Assembly (NCBI RefSeq): GCF_007713685.1
Contig: NZ_VMRJ01000005.1
Location: forward strand, 372,001 to 436,000
DNA: 64,000 nucleotides
Reading direction: 5' to 3'
Origin: Hymenobacter setariae
Lineage (GTDB): Bacteria > Bacteroidota > Bacteroidia > Cytophagales > Hymenobacteraceae
The notes under the pieces are model-generated. The model searched no databases, was not told where the DNA came from, and saw only the letters and a program-made list of their open reading frames with translations. Shown here one piece after another: positions 34,757 to 42,885 of this stretch. A program made the position numbers and the translations under genes. Each line of letters starts with the position of its first letter. Within the stretch, counting starts at the first letter, position 1.

Positions 34757-35275
34757 ATGATTCATCCTCCCCAACCCAATTTGCAAACCGCGCTCGGCCA
34801 CGAATTAAAGCATGAGCTAGCCATCACGCGCCGCGTGCTGGAGCGGGTACCCACCGAGCAATTTGGCTGGCAGCCCCACGCCAAAAGCATGAGCCTGGGC
34901 ACGCTGGCCGGCCACATGGCCAACCTCATCGGCTTCCTAGAGCTGTCGTTGCAGGGCTCGGCATTTGACTTGGCTGCCAATAAGATGCCCGACAACCCCG
35001 CCACCGCGGCCGACGTGCTGGCACGCTTTGACCTCAACGCCGAAAACCTGCATAAGGCCCTGGCCGATGTGAGCGACGACGCATTTAACGACATCTGGAG
35101 CCTCACGCACGGCGACAAAACGTTGCTGTCGCTGCCCCGCACGGCCGTGGTGCGCACGATGGTGCTCAATCACCTCATCCATCACCGCGGCCAGCTGAGC
35201 GTCTACCTGCGCCTGCTCGACATTCCGGTGCCCGCCATCTACGGCGGCTCGGCCGACGAAGCGCCCAAGCGCTAG
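34757..35275 (+). CDS. DinB-family protein
   Basis: This 172-residue four-helix-bundle protein belongs to the DinB/YfiT-like superfamily, whose members bind a metal through three His residues. The expected His positions are in TLAGHMANLIGF (near residue 54) and MVLNHLIHHRGQLSVYLRLL (near 138-142). Members act in thiol transfer or detoxification; the substrate here is unknown. A family B hairpin begins 7 bp after its stop. Confidence 0.88.
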   Translation: MIHPPQPNLQTALGHELKHELAITRRVLERVPTEQFGWQPHAKSMSLGTLAGHMANLIGFLELSLQGSAFDLAANKMPDNPATAADVLARFDLNAENLHKALADVSDDAFNDIWSLTHGDKTLLSLPRTAVVRTMVLNHLIHHRGQLSVYLRLLDIPVPAIYGGSADEAPKR

Positions 35276-35281
35276 TATTTC

Positions 35282-35366
35282 ACAATTGTCATGCTGACGA
35301 AGGAAGCATCTTATCACGTCAGAGCTTTGCGTGATAAGATGCTTCCTTCGTCAGCATGACAATTGT
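35282..35366. repeat. Palindromic repeat, family B (copy B4)
   Basis: Near-perfect arms ACAATTGTCATGCTGACGAA... of about 36 bp. It fills the gap between the DinB stop (35275) and the convergent amidohydrolase stop (35388). Confidence 0.9.
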
Positions 35367-35387
35367 AGAAGTGTAATCATTTTGCTT

Positions 35388-37046
35388 CTACTTCCGCACA
35401 AATACCTGCTTGCCGCCTATCCAAGTCTGTTGCACCGCCGCGTTGCGCAACTGCTCTTTGGGCGCGGTCAGCAGGTCGGTTTTTAGCACCACAAAGTCGG
35501 CCAGCATGCCGGGCTTAATCTGGCCTTTGCGCTTTTCTTCAAAGGCGGCGTGGGCGGCCCAAGTCGTCATACCGCGCAGGGCGTCGGGGCGCGAGAGGGC
35601 ATTAGTCATCTGAAAGCCGGTCGCCGGAAAGTTCTTAGCATCTTGCCGCGCCACGGCCGCGTGGTAGCCGTAGAGCGGATTAATGTCCTCGACCGGAAAA
35701 TCGGAACCTAGGGCCACTTGGCCGTACTGCTTCAGCAACTCCTGGTAAGCGTAAGCTGTCTGCAAGCGCTGGGCGCCCAGGCGTTCGCTGGCCCAATACA
35801 TATCGGAGGTGGCGTGTGTGGGCTGCACCGAGGGCACGATATGATACTGGCCAAACTTGGGCATATCGGCCTGGCTTACTACCTGCGCGTGCTCGATGCG
35901 CCAGCGCCGGTCGGGTTGCCCTTTCAAAGCTGCGCCATAGATGTCGAGCAGCAGCCGGTTGCTAGAGTCGCCGATGGCGTGGGTGTTCATCTGAAACTTG
36001 GTGGCCGCTAGTTCCTTGGCCAGGCTGCGGTAGTAGCCAGGGTTTTGCAGCAAGAAGCCCCGCTCGGCGGGCCGGTCGGTATAGGGCGCTAGCAGCGACG
36101 CCCCCCTCGAGCCCAGCGCCCCATCGGCGTACACCTTGAAAGATGAAATAGTGAGGTTGTCGCTGAAATACGGGCCCCTAGGTAGGTAGTACGCCTTGTT
36201 TTCGGGAGTAGGGTTGAGCATGGTATACAGGCGCAGGTGCAGCTTGTCGGCTTTTTGTAGCGCGGCCATGCGCTCGATATCCTCCCGGTTGAGGCCCGCA
36301 TCGGCGAGGCTGGTGAGGCCCACGGCCAGGCAGTTTTGCTGGCCTTGCAGCAGGGCCGCGTCGGCCTCAGCGGGGCTGGGTTCGGGTATTTTGGCTGCCA
36401 CCAGCTTCACCGCGTTGTCTACGAGCAGGCCGGTGAGGCGGCCCTGCGCATCGCGCCCAATCACGCCGCCGCTGATGGGCGTGCGCGCCGTAATGCCCGC
36501 CAGGTCGAGCGCCTTTTGGTTGGCCAACGCGGCATGCCCATCTACACGCATAATGAAAACGGGCACGTTGGGAAACAGCACGTCGAGCGTGTCTTTGGTG
36601 GGGAAGCGCTGGCCGGGCCAGTCGTTTTGGTCCCAGCCGCGGCCAGTGAGCCACGTCGCGCCGGGCTGCTGTTGCCGGTGCTGCGAGAGGCGCCCTACCG
36701 TTTCGGCCCACGACGCGGCGCCCACCAAATTGGCCGAGCGCAGCCCTAGGGCATAGCGGTAGAAGTGGCAGTGCGCATCATAAAAGCCGGGGTAAATAAA
36801 TTGCCCGCCCGCATCCACCGTTTTGGCGGCCTGATAGCGCTCCGCTAGGTCGTCCGTAGTGCCTACGGCTACAAAGCGCCCGCCGCGCACCGCAAACGCT
36901 TGTGCCTTGCTGAAAGTAGAATCGACCGTATATACTGTGGCGTTAGTTATCAGCAAATCAACGCTTTCACGCGGTGCGTGGCAGCTGGTAGCACTTAGGG
37001 TCACGCCCAGGCCAAGAGTACTCCCAAGTTTATAAATGCCCCTCAT
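35388..37046 (-). CDS. Exported amidohydrolase (YtcJ-like)
   Basis: This 552-residue metal-dependent amidohydrolase of the YtcJ/amidohydrolase-3 type begins with a hydrophobic leader (KLGSTLGLGVTLSATSCHAP) whose Cys22 may be a lipobox, although the preceding residues are not optimal. GQFIYPGFYDAHCHFYRYA near residues 82-100 carries the first HxH metal site, and later motifs include DGHAALANQKAL, RWRIEHAQVV and VALGSDFPVEDINPL (metal Asp). The substrate is unknown. A Bacteroidota promoter element lies 34 bp upstream at 37081-37088. Confidence 0.9.
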   Translation of the reverse strand: MRGIYKLGSTLGLGVTLSATSCHAPRESVDLLITNATVYTVDSTFSKAQAFAVRGGRFVAVGTTDDLAERYQAAKTVDAGGQFIYPGFYDAHCHFYRYALGLRSANLVGAASWAETVGRLSQHRQQQPGATWLTGRGWDQNDWPGQRFPTKDTLDVLFPNVPVFIMRVDGHAALANQKALDLAGITARTPISGGVIGRDAQGRLTGLLVDNAVKLVAAKIPEPSPAEADAALLQGQQNCLAVGLTSLADAGLNREDIERMAALQKADKLHLRLYTMLNPTPENKAYYLPRGPYFSDNLTISSFKVYADGALGSRGASLLAPYTDRPAERGFLLQNPGYYRSLAKELAATKFQMNTHAIGDSSNRLLLDIYGAALKGQPDRRWRIEHAQVVSQADMPKFGQYHIVPSVQPTHATSDMYWASERLGAQRLQTAYAYQELLKQYGQVALGSDFPVEDINPLYGYHAAVARQDAKNFPATGFQMTNALSRPDALRGMTTWAAHAAFEEKRKGQIKPGMLADFVVLKTDLLTAPKEQLRNAAVQQTWIGGKQVFVRK

Positions 37047-37080
37047 AGTACAAAACGGTTTGTTAAGTTCCGGTTAGGGG

Positions 37081-37088
37081 CAAAGCTA
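37081..37088 (-). promoter_or_regulatory. Bacteroidota -7 element TAGCTTTG
   Basis: Minus-strand TAGCTTTG matches TAnnTTTG, 34 bp upstream of the amidohydrolase start. Confidence 0.55.
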
Positions 37089-37206
37089 AGCCCTTCCTCT
37101 AAAGAGAAAGGGCCGCCAAAATCTTTACAAAATGTAAGTAGCTCAACCGACACCTGGTCAGCCGGGCGTATCTGCGAAAGTCGTTAAATCCGCTACAAGC
37201 TGCGGT

Positions 37207-37977
37207 CTATTCGAATTTCAGGTGCTTCACCGATTCGCCCGAATTCTTCAATTCCAGCAGCGACTCAATGCCGATTTCTAGGTGCCGCTTCACAAAGTTG
37301 GTAGTCACCTTGGAGTCCGACTCAGCCGTTTTCACGCCCTCGGGCGTCATGGGGTTGTCGCTCACGAGCAGCAGCGCGCCGTGCGGAATGTCATTCATGA
37401 AGCCCACCACGAAGATGGTCGCCGTTTCCATATCCACAGCCAGGGCGCGCACGCGGCGCAGGTAGTCCTTAAACTCCTGGTCGTGCTCCCACACGCGGCG
37501 GTTGGTGGTGTACACGGTGCCGGTGTAATAGTCGAGCTCGTGCTTCTTAATCATCGAAGACACGGCGCGCTGCAGGCGGAAAGAGGGGAGGGCCGGGATT
37601 TCCTTGGGCAGGTAATCATCGCTGGTACCGTCGCCGCGAATGGCTGCGATGGGCAGCACCAAGTCGCCGAGCTTGGTCTTTTTGAGGCCGCCGCACTTAC
37701 CTAGGAACAGCGCCGCCTTGGGCTTGATGGCCGACAGCAAGTCCATGACCGTGGCGGCCATCGGCGAGCCCATGCCGAAGTTGATGATGGTGATGCCACC
37801 CGAGGTAGCCGACTGCATGGGCTTGTCGGTGCCGCGCACCTCTACGCCAAACTGCTCGGCAAACATGTACACATAGTTGCTGAAGTTGGTGAGCAGAATG
37901 TACTGCCCAAACTCGTTCAGGGCCACGCCCGTGTAGCGTGGCAGCCAGTTGTTTACAATGTCTTCTTTGGTCTTCAT
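37207..37977 (-). CDS. amn: AMP nucleosidase
   Basis: This 256-residue enzyme of the nucleoside phosphorylase superfamily splits AMP into adenine and ribose 5-phosphate. It has the short form found in Bacteroidota, without the N-terminal domain of E. coli Amn. Key segments are NFGMGSPMAATVMDLL near residues 66-81, ALFLGKCGGLKKTKLGDLVL near 88-107, RALAVDMETATIFVVGF (ME ribose-binding motif, near 176) and LLLVSDNPMTPEGVK (base-binding Asp). The gene stands alone; the upstream 130 bp hold a small GCCGCC/GGCGGC hairpin near 38087-38110. Confidence 0.92.
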   Translation of the reverse strand: MKTKEDIVNNWLPRYTGVALNEFGQYILLTNFSNYVYMFAEQFGVEVRGTDKPMQSATSGGITIINFGMGSPMAATVMDLLSAIKPKAALFLGKCGGLKKTKLGDLVLPIAAIRGDGTSDDYLPKEIPALPSFRLQRAVSSMIKKHELDYYTGTVYTTNRRVWEHDQEFKDYLRRVRALAVDMETATIFVVGFMNDIPHGALLLVSDNPMTPEGVKTAESDSKVTTNFVKRHLEIGIESLLELKNSGESVKHLKFE

Positions 37978-38153
37978 ATGTAGTGCTTTGTTGTTGGTGC
38001 TTAGAGGTTGGTTGATAGCGTTTTGTAGTCAATTGATAGGGCCTGAGCACCAGCAGCTGAGCACAACGCACTAAACTAAAAAAGCCGCCTACCCGGTAGG
38101 GTATGGCGGCGCGATGGGTACGAAACCCAGGCGAAATGCGACTGCCAAACCCA

Positions 38154-38161
38154 TACCTTTG
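38154..38161 (+). promoter_or_regulatory. Bacteroidota -7 element TACCTTTG
   Basis: An exact TAnnTTTG match ends 6 bp before ATG 38168, which implies transcription starting at or next to the start codon. Confidence 0.55.
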
Positions 38162-38167
38162 GAGGTG

Positions 38168-38629
38168 ATGCAAGCGTTGGACCTGCCGCCTTTCGACTAC
38201 AAAATTAGGCAAAATTCTGCAAACATCCCCGAAATCTGGGATGAACTGCGCCGCAAGTACGTGGTGCTGACCCCCGAGGAGTGGGTACGGCAGCACGTGG
38301 CGCAGTACCTAATGACGCACCTAGGCTACCCCCGCGGCCTACTGAGCCTAGAGCGCGGCCACCGCTACAACCAGCGCCAAAAGCGCACCGACCTCGTGGC
38401 CCTGGGCCCCGACGGCCGCCCGCTGCTGCTAGTCGAGTGCAAGCGCCCTAGCGTGGCCATCACGCCCGCCGTGGCCCAGCAAGTGGCCACTTACAACCAA
38501 ACGATGCGCGCCCCCTTCCTGCTGCTCAGCAATGGCTTAGTGCATTATTGTTGGCGCGTCGATTTTGAGCGCGGGGTAAATGAGCGCTTGGCTGACATCC
38601 CAACTTATGCGGAAGCCTCGGCCAGCTAG
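38168..38629 (+). CDS. HsdR N-terminal-domain-like (PD-(D/E)xK) protein
   Basis: This 153-residue protein (start MQALDLPPFDYKIRQ) has the type I restriction HsdR_N fold: VVLTPEEWVRQHVAQYLM, then RTDLVALGPDGRPLLLVECKRP with Asp and Glu-Cys-Lys forming a complete PD-(D/E)xK centre near residues 80-100. It is a stand-alone gene widespread in Bacteroidota, with no HsdM or HsdS nearby, so it is not a restriction system by itself. An upstream in-frame ATG at 38114 is possible, but the family start and the promoter box at 38154 favour 38168. Its role is unknown. Confidence 0.87.
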   Translation: MQALDLPPFDYKIRQNSANIPEIWDELRRKYVVLTPEEWVRQHVAQYLMTHLGYPRGLLSLERGHRYNQRQKRTDLVALGPDGRPLLLVECKRPSVAITPAVAQQVATYNQTMRAPFLLLSNGLVHYCWRVDFERGVNERLADIPTYAEASAS

Positions 38630-38698
38630 CGGCGGAAAAACCAGCCCGAGATACCGCGCCGCCCCATCGCAGGCGGCCAGCCGGCCGTAGTAGGCAGT

Positions 38699-39562
38699 AT
38701 GAAATTATTGCGCTTTGGCCCCGTGGGCCAGGAAAAGCCGGGCGTGCTAACTACCGCCGGCCTCTCGCTCGACGTGTCGGCTTTTGGGGAAGACTACGAC
38801 GAGAAATTCTTTGCTACCGACGGCCTCACGCGCCTCGCGGCGTGGCTCGACGCCCAAGCCACGGCGTGCCCTATGGTGCCCGCCGAGACTCGCCTCGGTC
38901 CCTGCGTAGCCCGGCCCTCCAAGCTCATTGCCATCGGGCTCAACTACCGCCAGCACGGCGCCGAAACTGGCCTAGGTACGCCCGCCGAGCCGGTTTTCTT
39001 TCTGAAAGCGCCTTCTGCCATCTGCGGACCCAATGACGAGGTGATACTGCCCCGCAATGCCACCAAGCTCGACTACGAAGCCGAGCTGGCGTTTGTCATC
39101 GGCCGCCGCGCCCGCTACGTGCCAGAGGCCGAGGCGCTCGGCTACGTGGCGGGCTACACCATCTTGAATGACTACAGCGAGCGGGCGTTTCAGCTAGAGC
39201 GCGGCGGGCAGTGGACCAAGGGCAAGAGCGCCGATACGTTCGCGCCCCTAGGTCCGTACCTCACGCTTGCCGCCGAGGTGCCCGACCCGCAGAATTTATC
39301 CATCTGGCTCACAGTCAATGGCGAGTCTCGGCAAAATGGCACTACGGCCGACATGCTATTTACCTTGCCCAAGCTCATCAGCTACGTGAGCGAGTTTATG
39401 ACGCTGCTGCCCGGCGACGTTATTACCACGGGCAGCCCGGCTGGCTCGGGCGTGGGGCTGCACCCGCCGCAATTTCTGCAAGCCGGCGATGTGGTGGAGC
39501 TGAGCATCGGCGAGCTTGGGGGGCAGCGGCAGCGCATCGTGCCGTTTCGCTTAGGCGAGTAA
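38699..39562 (+). CDS. Fumarylacetoacetate hydrolase family protein
   Basis: This 287-residue FAH-family enzyme has a small N-terminal domain (residues 1-75) and a catalytic beta-roll. LIAIGLNYRQHGAETG near 81-96 contains the catalytic His, and KLDYEAELAFVIGRRARYVP near 122-141 contains the metal-binding Glu. TILNDYSERAFQLERGGQWT and GDVITTGSPAGSG are further signatures. Possible reactions are ureidoglycolate lyase or acylpyruvate/2,4-diketo acid hydrolysis; no pathway genes adjoin it. It is closed by an exceptionally symmetric hairpin at 39569-39623. Confidence 0.91.
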   Translation: MKLLRFGPVGQEKPGVLTTAGLSLDVSAFGEDYDEKFFATDGLTRLAAWLDAQATACPMVPAETRLGPCVARPSKLIAIGLNYRQHGAETGLGTPAEPVFFLKAPSAICGPNDEVILPRNATKLDYEAELAFVIGRRARYVPEAEALGYVAGYTILNDYSERAFQLERGGQWTKGKSADTFAPLGPYLTLAAEVPDPQNLSIWLTVNGESRQNGTTADMLFTLPKLISYVSEFMTLLPGDVITTGSPAGSGVGLHPPQFLQAGDVVELSIGELGGQRQRIVPFRLGE

Positions 39563-39568
39563 TAAATA

Positions 39569-39623
39569 CCTAGGACACAAAAAGCCTCCGCAATCCGCTG
39601 CGGAGGCTTTTTTGTGTCCTAGG
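39569..39623. terminator. Long near-perfect terminator palindrome bounded by CCTAGG
   Basis: The arms CCTAGGACACAAAAAGCCTC... and their reverse complement differ only by one A/T in the A-tract; loop ATCCGC. It serves both convergent genes. Confidence 0.88.
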
Positions 39624-39638
39624 TCGCGTCAGTCAGCC

Positions 39639-40511
39639 TTACAGCTTGTAAGCGGCTTTCAGGAACTCAGCCGCCGACTCGGGCTTGCGGCCAAGCAGCT
39701 TTTCCAGCGTGGTGCTGGGGAAATCAAATTCGTCATGCGCGATGGCCACACTGAAGCCCGCTGTCATGTGGATGGCCCCAGCGGGCACGCCCGCAGCTAC
39801 CAGCGCTGTGCCAAATTCCTCGGCATCGGGCGAAACGTACTGAGTGGTTTTGCCTGACAAGTCGCTCAGTATCTTGGCAATGTCATAGAAAGAGTACGAC
39901 GTATTGTTAGCAATGTCGTAGCTCTGGTTTTCGTGGCCGGTGCCAGTGAGCACGGCCGCGCCAGCGGCGCCCATGTCGGCACGGCTAGCGAAGGGGACTT
40001 TGCCCTCACCAGCCGGCAGGTAGATAGTGCCGGTTTCGAGCACCGGGCCCATAAACAGCGGCAGCACCTCTAGGTACAGCGCATTCTTGAGAATGGTGTA
40101 GGTCAGGCCCGACTCCTTTAGCAGCTTTTCGGTGATGAGGTGCGCTTCGGCGATAAAGGCGGCAGCCGACGAGCCATCCTCGGTCTTGCGCTGGAAGCTG
40201 GTGTATACTACGTGCTTCACGCCAGCCTCTTTGGCCGCATTGATAGCGTTGGTATGCTGGGGCACGCGGTTGGGTACGTCGTTGCCGGACACCAGGAATA
40301 GCTTGTCTATGCCTTTGAAGGCAGCCACCAGCGAGGCGTAGTCGTTGTAGTCGCCCTGTTTGATGGTGACGCCCTGGGCTTGCAGGTCGGCGGCCTTGGC
40401 GGGGTCGCGCGCCAGCACCGAAAGCTGGTCGGGACTGCCGGTTTTCAGTAGGTTTTCAATTACGGCCTTACCTAGGCCGCCCGTAGCGCCGGTTACAAGA
40501 ATGTTGCTCAT
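39639..40511 (-). CDS. NAD(P)H:quinone oxidoreductase QorB-like (NmrA family)
   Basis: This is a 290-residue atypical SDR. VTGATGGLGKAVIENLL (residues 6-22) is the NADPH-binding loop, VLARDPAKAADL follows strand 2, and GIDKLFLVSGNDVPNRVPQH precedes the active-site region; VYTSFQRKTED and TILKNALYLEVLP are typical of QtorB/QOR2. It probably reduces quinones or related aldehydes. It is divergent from an HxlR-type regulator, the usual arrangement for this enzyme (qorB/qorR-like), with an inverted repeat operator candidate between them. Confidence 0.9.
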   Translation of the reverse strand: MSNILVTGATGGLGKAVIENLLKTGSPDQLSVLARDPAKAADLQAQGVTIKQGDYNDYASLVAAFKGIDKLFLVSGNDVPNRVPQHTNAINAAKEAGVKHVVYTSFQRKTEDGSSAAAFIAEAHLITEKLLKESGLTYTILKNALYLEVLPLFMGPVLETGTIYLPAGEGKVPFASRADMGAAGAAVLTGTGHENQSYDIANNTSYSFYDIAKILSDLSGKTTQYVSPDAEEFGTALVAAGVPAGAIHMTAGFSVAIAHDEFDFPSTTLEKLLGRKPESAAEFLKAAYKL

Positions 40512-40597
40512 GATGAAATAGAAACGTGGGGCGCCAGCCCCGACTTTAGTAATGAAGAAGCACCGGGCCGGGCAGGAGCCTTACCCCGATGACACTG

Positions 40598-40605
40598 CAA
40601 AGGTC
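40598..40605 (-). promoter_or_regulatory. Promoter -7-like box GACCTTTG for QorB-like gene
   Basis: Minus-strand GACCTTTG lies 87 bp upstream of the QorB-like start and next to the candidate HxlR operator at 40616-40630. Confidence 0.35.
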
Positions 40606-40615
40606 GTTATCTTTA

Positions 40616-40630
40616 CTTACTAAAAGTTAG
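40616..40630. promoter_or_regulatory. Candidate HxlR operator CTTACT-AAA-AGTTAG
   Basis: An imperfect 6-bp inverted repeat around AAA lies midway between divergent QorB-like and HxlR genes. It adjoins a plus-strand TATCTTTA box (40608-40615), so binding would affect both promoters. Confidence 0.4.
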
Positions 40631-40676
40631 CAGCTACCTCTAGGTAAGTGCTCACCTCCACGTAACCACTCCGCTT

Positions 40677-41033
40677 ATGCCAGCCACCAGCATGGGGCAC
40701 TGCCTCACCACGCTCCCCTCCTTACGCGATGCCCTTGAAGTAGTTAGTGGCAAGTGGAAGCTGCTAATACTAGTAGCGCTAGCTACTGGACACCAGCGCT
40801 TTCGCGATATTGAGCGCAGCATTCCTGGCATTTCCTCCAAGGTACTAGCCAAGGAGTTGAAGGACCTAGAGCAGCACCAGCTCATCCGGCGCACCGTGCA
40901 GGAAGGCCCGCCCGTGCTCGTGACCTACGAGGTGCTGCCCTACGCCGATAGCCTCGACCCCGTCATTTTTGCCCTGCGTGACTGGGGGAAGAACCACCGC
41001 AAGAAAATTATGGGACCCGCAGTGGAAGCATAA
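40677..41033 (+). CDS. HxlR-family winged-helix regulator
   Basis: This 118-residue DNA-binding protein has the HxlR signature: CLTTLPSLRDALEVVSGKWK (residues 9-28), FRDIERSIPGISSKVLAKEL (recognition helix region, 42-61) and an extended wing (VQEGPPVLVTYEVLPYADSL). The Cys near the N-terminus is at the position used for redox or electrophile sensing in YodB/QorR-type members. It probably represses the divergent QorB-like gene and itself in the absence of quinone or aldehyde stress. Confidence 0.93.
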   Translation: MPATSMGHCLTTLPSLRDALEVVSGKWKLLILVALATGHQRFRDIERSIPGISSKVLAKELKDLEQHQLIRRTVQEGPPVLVTYEVLPYADSLDPVIFALRDWGKNHRKKIMGPAVEA

Positions 41034-41072
41034 AAAAAGGCCTGCCGGACGCTCCTCCAGCAGGCCTTTTTT
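41032..41072. terminator. Terminator after HxlR gene
   Basis: AAAAAAAGGCCTGC / GCAGGCCTTTTTT hairpin starts at the HxlR stop codon. Confidence 0.85.
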
Positions 41073-41073
41073 G

Positions 41074-41145
41074 GTTACGCGGACTTTGTAGTCCGCGTTT
41101 GTCAGTGTGCAAGCAGGTAAACGCGGACTACAAAGTCCGCGCAAC
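41074..41145. repeat. Family D palindrome (double GCGGACT...AGTCCGC)
   Basis: Arms of ~26 bp (GTTACGCGGACTTTGTAGTC... and its reverse complement). Each arm is itself a palindrome, ACGCGGACT-TTGT-AGTCCGCGT, so the element can fold as one long hairpin or two small ones. It lies at the 3' end of alanine dehydrogenase. Confidence 0.85.
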
Positions 41146-41151
41146 AATTGC

Positions 41152-42279
41152 TTACACAGCAGCGCCTTCCAGCACCGAGTCTACGTCTACGAGCGGCAGG
41201 CCCCAGGCTTCAGCTACGCCTTGGTACACCACGTCGCCGTGCACCACGTTTAGGCCGAGGCGCAGTGCTGCGTTGCGGCGGCAGGCTTCTTGCCAGCCTA
41301 GGTTGGCAAGCTGCACAGCGTAGGGCAGGGTGGCGTTGGTGAGGGCCAGCGTGCTGGTGTAGGGCACGGCGCCCGGCATGTTAGCCACGCAGTAGTGCAC
41401 CACATCGTCGATGATGAAGGTCGGGTTTTCGTGGGTGGTGGGCTTGCAGGTCTCGATGCAGCCACCCTGGTCCACGGCCACGTCCACGAGCACCGTGCCG
41501 GGGCGCATGGTCTTGAGCATGTCGCGGGTGATGAGGTGCGGAGCCTTGGCACCCGGAATCAGCACAGCGCCTACCACGAGGTCGGCTGTTTTGATGGCTT
41601 CGCGAATGTTGTACTCGTTCGAGTACTGCGTCACCACGTTTTTGGGCATAAAGTCGTCGAGCTCGCGCAGGCGGTTCAGGTTGATGTCCATCACCGTTAC
41701 TTGCGCGCCCAGGCCAGCAGCCACCTTCGCGGCTTGCGTGCCCACGATGCCAGCACCCAGCACGAGCACGTGCGCGGGCTTCACGCCGGGCACACCACCT
41801 AGGAGAATGCCGCGGCCTTTCAGAGGCTTCTCTAGGTACTTAGCACCTTCCTGTGGGGCCATGCGGCCGGCCACCTCGCTCATCGGGATGAGCAGCGGCA
41901 GCGCCCGCGAAGGCAGCTCCACGGTTTCGTAGGCCAGGCAGATGGCCTTGCGCTCTACCATGGCGTGGGTCAGCTCCTCGCCGCTGGCAAAGTGGAAGTA
42001 GGTGAACAGCAGCTGGTTTTCCTTGATGAGCGGGTACTCCTCAGCAATCGGCTCCTTCACCTTGATAATCATCTCCGACTGCTTGTATACATCGGCGATG
42101 GTCGGCAGCAGCGTCGCGCCCGCCGTTTCGTACTCCGCATCGCTGAAGCCCGAGCCTTCGCCCGCGCTTGCCTGCACGAAAAGCGAGTGGCCGTGCTTGC
42201 GCAGCTCAGCTACACCGGCGGGCGTTAGGCCTACGCGGTTTTCGTTATTTTTAATTTCCTTCGGAACACCGATAATCAT
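41152..42279 (-). CDS. ald: Alanine dehydrogenase
   Basis: This 375-residue NAD-dependent enzyme interconverts L-alanine and pyruvate plus ammonia. The start MIIGVPKEIKNNENRVGLTP, the catalytic-Lys region (MIIKVKEPIAEEYPLI) and the substrate His (LLFTYFHFA) are all present. The Rossmann motif is VLVLGAGIVGTQAAKVAAGL near residues 171-190, followed by MDINLNRLREL. The length is standard for the family. A Bacteroidota promoter element is found at 42317-42324. Confidence 0.96.
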   Translation of the reverse strand: MIIGVPKEIKNNENRVGLTPAGVAELRKHGHSLFVQASAGEGSGFSDAEYETAGATLLPTIADVYKQSEMIIKVKEPIAEEYPLIKENQLLFTYFHFASGEELTHAMVERKAICLAYETVELPSRALPLLIPMSEVAGRMAPQEGAKYLEKPLKGRGILLGGVPGVKPAHVLVLGAGIVGTQAAKVAAGLGAQVTVMDINLNRLRELDDFMPKNVVTQYSNEYNIREAIKTADLVVGAVLIPGAKAPHLITRDMLKTMRPGTVLVDVAVDQGGCIETCKPTTHENPTFIIDDVVHYCVANMPGAVPYTSTLALTNATLPYAVQLANLGWQEACRRNAALRLGLNVVHGDVVYQGVAEAWGLPLVDVDSVLEGAAV

Positions 42280-42316
42280 AAGGGTAGGAGGGGAGAAGTT
42301 GACGAGAATCCTGCCG

Positions 42317-42324
42317 CAAAGATA
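42317..42324 (-). promoter_or_regulatory. Bacteroidota -7 element TATCTTTG, ald
   Basis: Minus-strand TATCTTTG matches TAnnTTTG, 37 bp upstream of the ald start codon. Confidence 0.6.
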
Positions 42325-42358
42325 CGCCCGCGGGTGCGCCTGCTTGGGCAGCCCGTGC

Positions 42359-42865
42359 TTACTCGGCCAGGCGCAGCAGGCCTTGCATATCTAGTGGGTG
42401 GGTATACATCGTCAGCTTGCCGTCGGGCGTGGTGGGCCACTCTGCCCGCGGGCGGTCCCAGTACAGCTCTAGGCCGTTGCCATCGGGGTCATCGAGGTAA
42501 ATGGCCTCACTCACGCCGTGGTCGGAGGCTCCGCGCAGCGGGTAGCCCGCCTGTATCAAGCGCTTCACGATGGTAGCCAGCTCGGCCCGCGTAGCGTACA
42601 AGATGGCAGCATGGTAGAGCCCCGCCACGCCCTCACGCTGGGCCGGCCTGCCGCCCCGGCTATGCCAGGTATTAAGCCCAATGTGGTGGTGGTAGCCACC
42701 CGCCGATAAAAAGGCCGCCTGCCCACCGGCTAGCAGCATTACCTCAAAGCCTAGGAGGTCGCGGTAAAACGCCAGCGCCCGAGGTAAGTCCGTGACTTGC
42801 AAATGCACGTGGCCGATGCCAGTGCCAGCGGGCGCCGTATAAGCCGGAAGAGTGGTAGGGTCCAT
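42359..42865 (-). CDS. VOC-family protein (glyoxalase/ring-cleaving dioxygenase type)
   Basis: This 168-residue protein starts at ATG 42863-42865 (MDPTTLPAYTAPAG). The vicinal-oxygen-chelate fold shows GHVHLQVTDLPRALAFYRDL near residues 15-34 with the first metal His, and HHHIGLNTWHSRGG and GLYHAAILYATRAEL with further metal ligands. AIYLDDPDGNGLELYWDRP near 130-148 supplies the last Glu ligand. The pattern resembles one half of CatE-like catechol 2,3-dioxygenases; activity is unproven. Confidence 0.88.
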   Translation of the reverse strand: MDPTTLPAYTAPAGTGIGHVHLQVTDLPRALAFYRDLLGFEVMLLAGGQAAFLSAGGYHHHIGLNTWHSRGGRPAQREGVAGLYHAAILYATRAELATIVKRLIQAGYPLRGASDHGVSEAIYLDDPDGNGLELYWDRPRAEWPTTPDGKLTMYTHPLDMQGLLRLAE

Positions 42866-42885
42866 GATTGAAATAGATAGTATAC

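Noticed and set aside
38168..38629. Type I restriction-modification system
   Set aside because: Only an HsdR_N-like domain protein is present; there is no helicase region, HsdM or HsdS.
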